A stretch of 37,560 nucleotides of DNA from Gammaproteobacteria bacterium (GTDB lineage: Bacteria > Pseudomonadota > Gammaproteobacteria > Steroidobacterales > Woeseiaceae). The position numbers and the translations under genes are program-made. Shown one piece after another: positions 35,309 to 37,560 of the stretch. A model generated the notes under the pieces. It searched no databases, was not told the DNA's origin, and saw only the letters and a list, made by a program, of their open reading frames with translations. Numbering within the stretch: the first letter of the stretch is position 1; every line of letters starts with the position of its first letter. Location: assembly GCA_029884165.1 (NCBI GenBank), contig JAOUIH010000028.1, positions 1-37,560 on the forward strand, read 5' to 3'.

Positions 35309-35613
35309 GCTTCGATTTCTCTGTCGATCAGCCCAAGCTCTTCGAACCGCAACAAAATGCCTTCGAGTTGCCTTGAAATGTCCTCCAAAGAAGTATCGTA
35401 GTCATGGCCCGCCAGTTCTTGAGCTATTTCGTGCGTTGTCTTGGCGGTCAGGAGGATCTCCAGCAGGATCCGAACGCTTGATTCATTCAGAAAATGGGTC
35501 AGCCCCGAGGCCTTCTGATAAGCAACGTTTTGATCGCCCCACGAGCTTATTAGTAATCCGTCCGGATCTGCTGAGATCCAGCGAGCCGAGCGGACCTTGG
35601 CATCAGTGGTCAC
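35305..35613 (-). CDS. PqqD-family peptide chaperone of the HPr-rel-A system
   Basis: This 102-residue protein has the winged-helix PqqD/RiPP-recognition fold: KVRSARWISADPDGLLISSW at the start, HFLNESSVRILLEILLTAKT in the middle and QLEGILLRFEELGLIDRE at the end. PqqD proteins present a precursor peptide to modifying enzymes. GTG 35613 is preferred, with AGGA nine bases upstream, because similarity begins there; TTG 35667 would add 18 residues. It overlaps the kinase gene by four bases. A 133-base gap separates it from the upstream Tat-signal gene. Its presence suggests that a peptide or small protein is the target of the kinase and nucleotidyltransferase. Confidence 0.87.
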   Translation of the reverse strand: MTTDAKVRSARWISADPDGLLISSWGDQNVAYQKASGLTHFLNESSVRILLEILLTAKTTHEIAQELAGHDYDTSLEDISRQLEGILLRFEELGLIDREIEA

Positions 35614-35746
35614 AGAAGAATTTCCTGAAATGCGAAATGCCTGATTGTAGCCGGTGTACGTGGTCAATACACCGACCCTATTGCAAGCAATAGATCCGAG
35701 GAGACGAGGACAAACGATTTGCAGAGGGTGGCTGAGGCGCCGAGGA

Positions 35747-36232
35747 TCAAATATCAGTTATTGCGATCCCGCCCGCAAAAGATGCCAAAGCGGTTGCGGA
35801 AACAAGAATGCCCTTTGGTACGGTCACTTCTTTCCAACCGGAGTCCTTATACAAATATGTCCCGCCATCCCGGCACATCGTCGCTTCACTGACTGCGCTA
35901 TTCGGGCTCGTGAAGTGCTCACGGTCCGTAATCGCATTAACCTTTGCGAAGGGCGGGTCTCCGACGTCATAAACCTGTCCACTACCGTCCGCAGGATAGA
36001 CGGAATTCACGTCCAGACATAAAGTACGTCCGGCCGCATCGGTATACGCAGTGGTCGAGGCGCTAATAAGGTTGCTGGACCGTGCAAGTGCGGCACCACT
36101 CTGCAACGTAAGGATCGCAGGCATTGCGATAACCGTGCCCCGTAGGATGCTTCGGCGACTCACTCGTACCTCGTTGACAGCGCATCCGACCTGGTCGGAT
36201 TCAGAGCTTACCGCTTTGATTTTGCTTGACAT
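35747..36232 (-). CDS. Tat-signal small exported protein, first gene of HPr-rel-A operon
   Basis: The 161-residue product carries a twin-arginine signal: SRRSILRGTVIAMPAILTL, with cleavage likely after GAALARS near residue 52. About 110 mature residues follow, with two cysteines (TLCLDVNSVYPADGSGQVYD and SEATMCRDGGTYLYKDSGW). The family is unknown to me. It is placed directly upstream of the PqqD-like chaperone, kinase and nucleotidyltransferase genes and behind a sigma-54-like promoter, so it is the best candidate for the protein on which the cassette acts. Tat export would mean it leaves the cytoplasm folded, after any modification there. The ribosome binding site before ATG 36232 is weak. 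Confidence 0.8.
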   Translation of the reverse strand: MSSKIKAVSSESDQVGCAVNEVRVSRRSILRGTVIAMPAILTLQSGAALARSSNLISASTTAYTDAAGRTLCLDVNSVYPADGSGQVYDVGDPPFAKVNAITDREHFTSPNSAVSEATMCRDGGTYLYKDSGWKEVTVPKGILVSATALASFAGGIAITDI

Positions 36233-36337
36233 ATTCTGGTCTTGGTACTTTTTGCTCGATTGAGTGAAGATATACCGTCTGCGGTTGTGATTTCAAACGG
36301 AGCGGTTCGGCTACGCTAACGTATGCGGTAGGAAAGC

Positions 36338-36353
36338 TGCAAGAATTGCGCCA
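36338..36353 (-). promoter_or_regulatory. Sigma-54-like promoter of the HPr-rel-A operon
   Basis: On the minus strand TGGCGCAATTCTTGCA matches TGGCACN5TTGCA at every specified base except one (G for A), with correct spacing of the GG and GC dinucleotides. It is 105 bases upstream of the Tat-signal gene, almost the same distance as in the second PEP-CTERM gene. Confidence 0.72.
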
Positions 36354-36418
36354 TAACCCGGAAGCCATTGTTATGATTATGCTTTCGGAGCAAACCTGCC
36401 AACAACAATCCCGGACTT

Positions 36419-36433
36419 GTATAGTATCTCGAC
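36419..36433 (-). promoter_or_regulatory. Degenerate upstream box (candidate PrsR site), copy 3
   Basis: On the minus strand GTCGAGATACTATAC matches GTCGG-N5-TTTAC at eight of ten positions with the same gap, 65 bases upstream of the -24 element. Alone it would not be convincing; its position relative to a sigma-54-like promoter is the reason to list it. Confidence 0.3.
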
Positions 36434-36589
36434 AAAGTCGGCCCGCCCTGTGCCCACGGTACAGATTGCCACGCCAATGCAGGCGAATTCAGGGTGTCGA
36501 CCCGCGGCGCGCCGAAAACTGCAATCTGTACAGGCCGCGCTGCCCGGTTTTCTGCGCACGAGTATCGCAACATCATTAGGAGGTTGTCG

Positions 36590-36829
36590 ATGAAGACGGA
36601 TATCTTGATGAAGCTGGCCGCAAGGCTTTTCTTTGTATTTGCGTCTCTTACCATTGCTGCAGCATTTCTTGAGTGGGGAGCGCAACAGATCGGCTACAGT
36701 TTGACGGGCGGTAGCTACACCGCCGGTCGGCTGTTGGAGCTGTCGGCGATCTTGCTGGTGTACGTAATTGCCATCAGGCTGCGGCAAATTCTCATGGAAC
36801 TCCGCCTTCAGGGAGGCCGACGTACCTGA
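36590..36829 (+). CDS. Small membrane protein of unknown function
   Basis: This 79-residue protein has two hydrophobic helices (AARLFFVFASLTIAAAFLEW and LLELSAILLVYVIAIRL) joined by a short polar loop, and a basic C-terminus. A perfect AGGAGG lies six bases before the ATG, which strongly supports the gene. No family is recognised. It is divergent from the HPr-rel-A operon and may share the 357-base spacer (36233-36589), which holds the sigma-54-like promoter of that operon. Confidence 0.75.
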   Translation: MKTDILMKLAARLFFVFASLTIAAAFLEWGAQQIGYSLTGGSYTAGRLLELSAILLVYVIAIRLRQILMELRLQGGRRT

Positions 36830-37387
36830 CGTCGATACCTGGAGTTGGCAGCGGCCTGATTGAAGTCGTACTCGTCGGCCGTCTGCAACGTGCGAAGGGC
36901 CTGTCGGTACCGAGAATTTTCGACCGATTCAGATCAATTTTCACGCCACCGGCCGGTGACTCGGTCATTGACTCCGTCTGGAGTCGCCTGGCAGTACGCG
37001 TGCTATTCCGCGGGATTCGAAGGTACCAAGCGGGCGCGCCGGGCTCGCACCAGCGGGCGGGCCCAGCCCGCCGACTTGAGACTTGCACTGCGATTGGCAC
37101 GGATCACCGCGGGGCAACCCCCTCCTTTTCGGGGTGCTTGGTTAGCATCAAAATTGCTGGCGCATCCTGTCGAACCGGGAACCAGCCTCAATTCCACCCT
37201 CGGACCGCTAATACGACGCGGGCCAGCTCTGAGCAGACCATTTGGCTTTATCGGCATCCTCAGGGCAGTGATGACCGACTTTGGGCGGCTCCCCTTATGG
37301 CATGCTCGCTCGCCCCTCCCCTGCCGGGGTGTCGCCTCGCGCCGTCAGCCTCGGTTGGCACCCTGAAGTACGAAGTCGTTACTGTGT
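36830..37387. other. Region without a supported gene
   Basis: Several open frames exist but none has family similarity, a good ribosome binding site or a convincing length. On the minus strand about 40 codons ending at 36821 (QALRTLQTADEYDFNQAAAN near the middle) look protein-like but follow an in-frame stop and may be the tail of a decayed gene. No terminator or promoter is clear. Confidence 0.5.
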
Positions 37388-37442
37388 GGACGCCAGATAC
37401 GTCGACGCCCACTCACGGTGGGCGTCGGCGTATCTGGCGTCC
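37388..37442. repeat. Long inverted repeat at the 3' end of tRNA-Glu
   Basis: GGACGCCAGATACG-TCG-ACGCCCAC is followed after TCACG by GTGGGCGT-CGG-CGTATCTGGCGTCC. The arms pair over 22 positions apart from the three-base inner mismatch. The right arm includes the last eight bases of the tRNA with its CCA end. There is no T-run, so it is not an ordinary terminator. Confidence 0.8.
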
Positions 37443-37510
37443 CCAGGGGGATTCGAACCCCCGTTACCGCCGTGAAAGGGCGGTGTCCTAGGCCTCTAGA
37501 CGATGGGGAC
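37435..37510 (-). tRNA. tRNA-Glu (anticodon TTC)
   Basis: The minus strand folds as a complete 76-base cloverleaf. The acceptor stem is GTCCCC/GGGGAC with discriminator G and an encoded CCA. The anticodon loop is CTTTCAC, with anticodon TTC at 37476-37474, and the T arm is GGGGGTTCGAATCCCCC. The sequence is typical of gammaproteobacterial tRNA-Glu. It lies just downstream of a tRNA-Ala on the same strand. Confidence 0.96.
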
Positions 37511-37533
37511 GTGGCTGGCCGTTAGCGGGATCT

Positions 37534-37560
37534 TGGTGGAGCTAGGCGGGATCGAACCGC
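37534..37560 (-). tRNA. tRNA-Ala, 3' part only (cut by window edge)
   Basis: The minus strand gives the T arm GCGGTTCGATCCCGC, followed by CTAGCTCCACCA, the 3' end of a tRNA-Ala with encoded CCA. The anticodon lies outside the window. The Ala-Glu order on one strand suggests a joint tRNA transcript. Confidence 0.85.

Noticed and set aside
37095-37115. TTGGCACG near 37095 as a further sigma-54 promoter
   Set aside because: The -24 half is perfect but no GC dinucleotide follows at the required ten-base spacing.
36860-37366. 168-codon plus-strand frame near the right end
   Set aside because: Arginine/proline-rich, no ribosome binding site, no recognisable domain, in a non-coding spacer.

Overview
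The window is GC-rich DNA from a member of the Proteobacteria, most likely a Gammaproteobacterium. Four things point there: a GlrK/QseG/GlrR-type three-gene locus, REP-like palindromes in the spacers, classical Fur boxes, and PEP-CTERM proteins with their response regulator PrsR. I cannot name the genus; a free-living, exosortase-positive marine or soil lineage would fit.

Layout. 1-5 kb: the end of an FAD-dependent oxidase gene, an aldehyde dehydrogenase, a DUF4397 lipoprotein and an ArsC-type reductase. 5-13 kb: a membrane diguanylate cyclase, a YbdK ligase/N-formylglutamate amidohydrolase pair and a large PAS/GAF/GGDEF/EAL protein. 13-16 kb: a two-lipoprotein operon that includes an HExxH metallopeptidase. 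16-21 kb: galE and the glrK-qseG-glrR-like locus. 21-24 kb: a DUF6152 pair and prsR. 24-30 kb: an iron block with a Fur-box TonB receptor, bfd and bfr. Inside this block lie a surface lipoprotein behind two tandem GEMM-I (c-di-GMP) riboswitches, a small divergent transcript and a PEP-CTERM gene. 30-37.5 kb: less uniform accessory DNA with an acetyltransferase, a dead IS3 element, a second PEP-CTERM gene, an HPr-rel-A type cassette (Tat-signal protein, PqqD-like chaperone, HprK-like kinase, nucleotidyltransferase), a small membrane protein and tRNA-Glu/tRNA-Ala.

How the parts may work together. Three transcripts carry good -24/-12 (sigma-54) promoters: both PEP-CTERM genes and the HPr-rel-A cassette. 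Two of them share an upstream GTCGG-N5-TTTAC box and the third has a degenerate copy. PrsR, a sigma-54 activator of the PEP-CTERM system, is encoded about 5 kb from the nearest. I infer that the poorly understood HPr-rel-A cassette belongs to the same regulon as exosortase-sorted proteins. Cyclic di-GMP is a second theme: two enzymes make or degrade it, and two riboswitches should sense it ahead of an Ig/FN3 lipoprotein. Iron is the third: two Fur boxes, one of which sits between bfd and an opposite-strand transcript of about 270 nt that ends in a strong terminator.

REP-like repeats occur in five spacers between 13 and 27 kb, and I see none to the right of 27 kb. This fits the right third being accessory DNA next to a tRNA locus.
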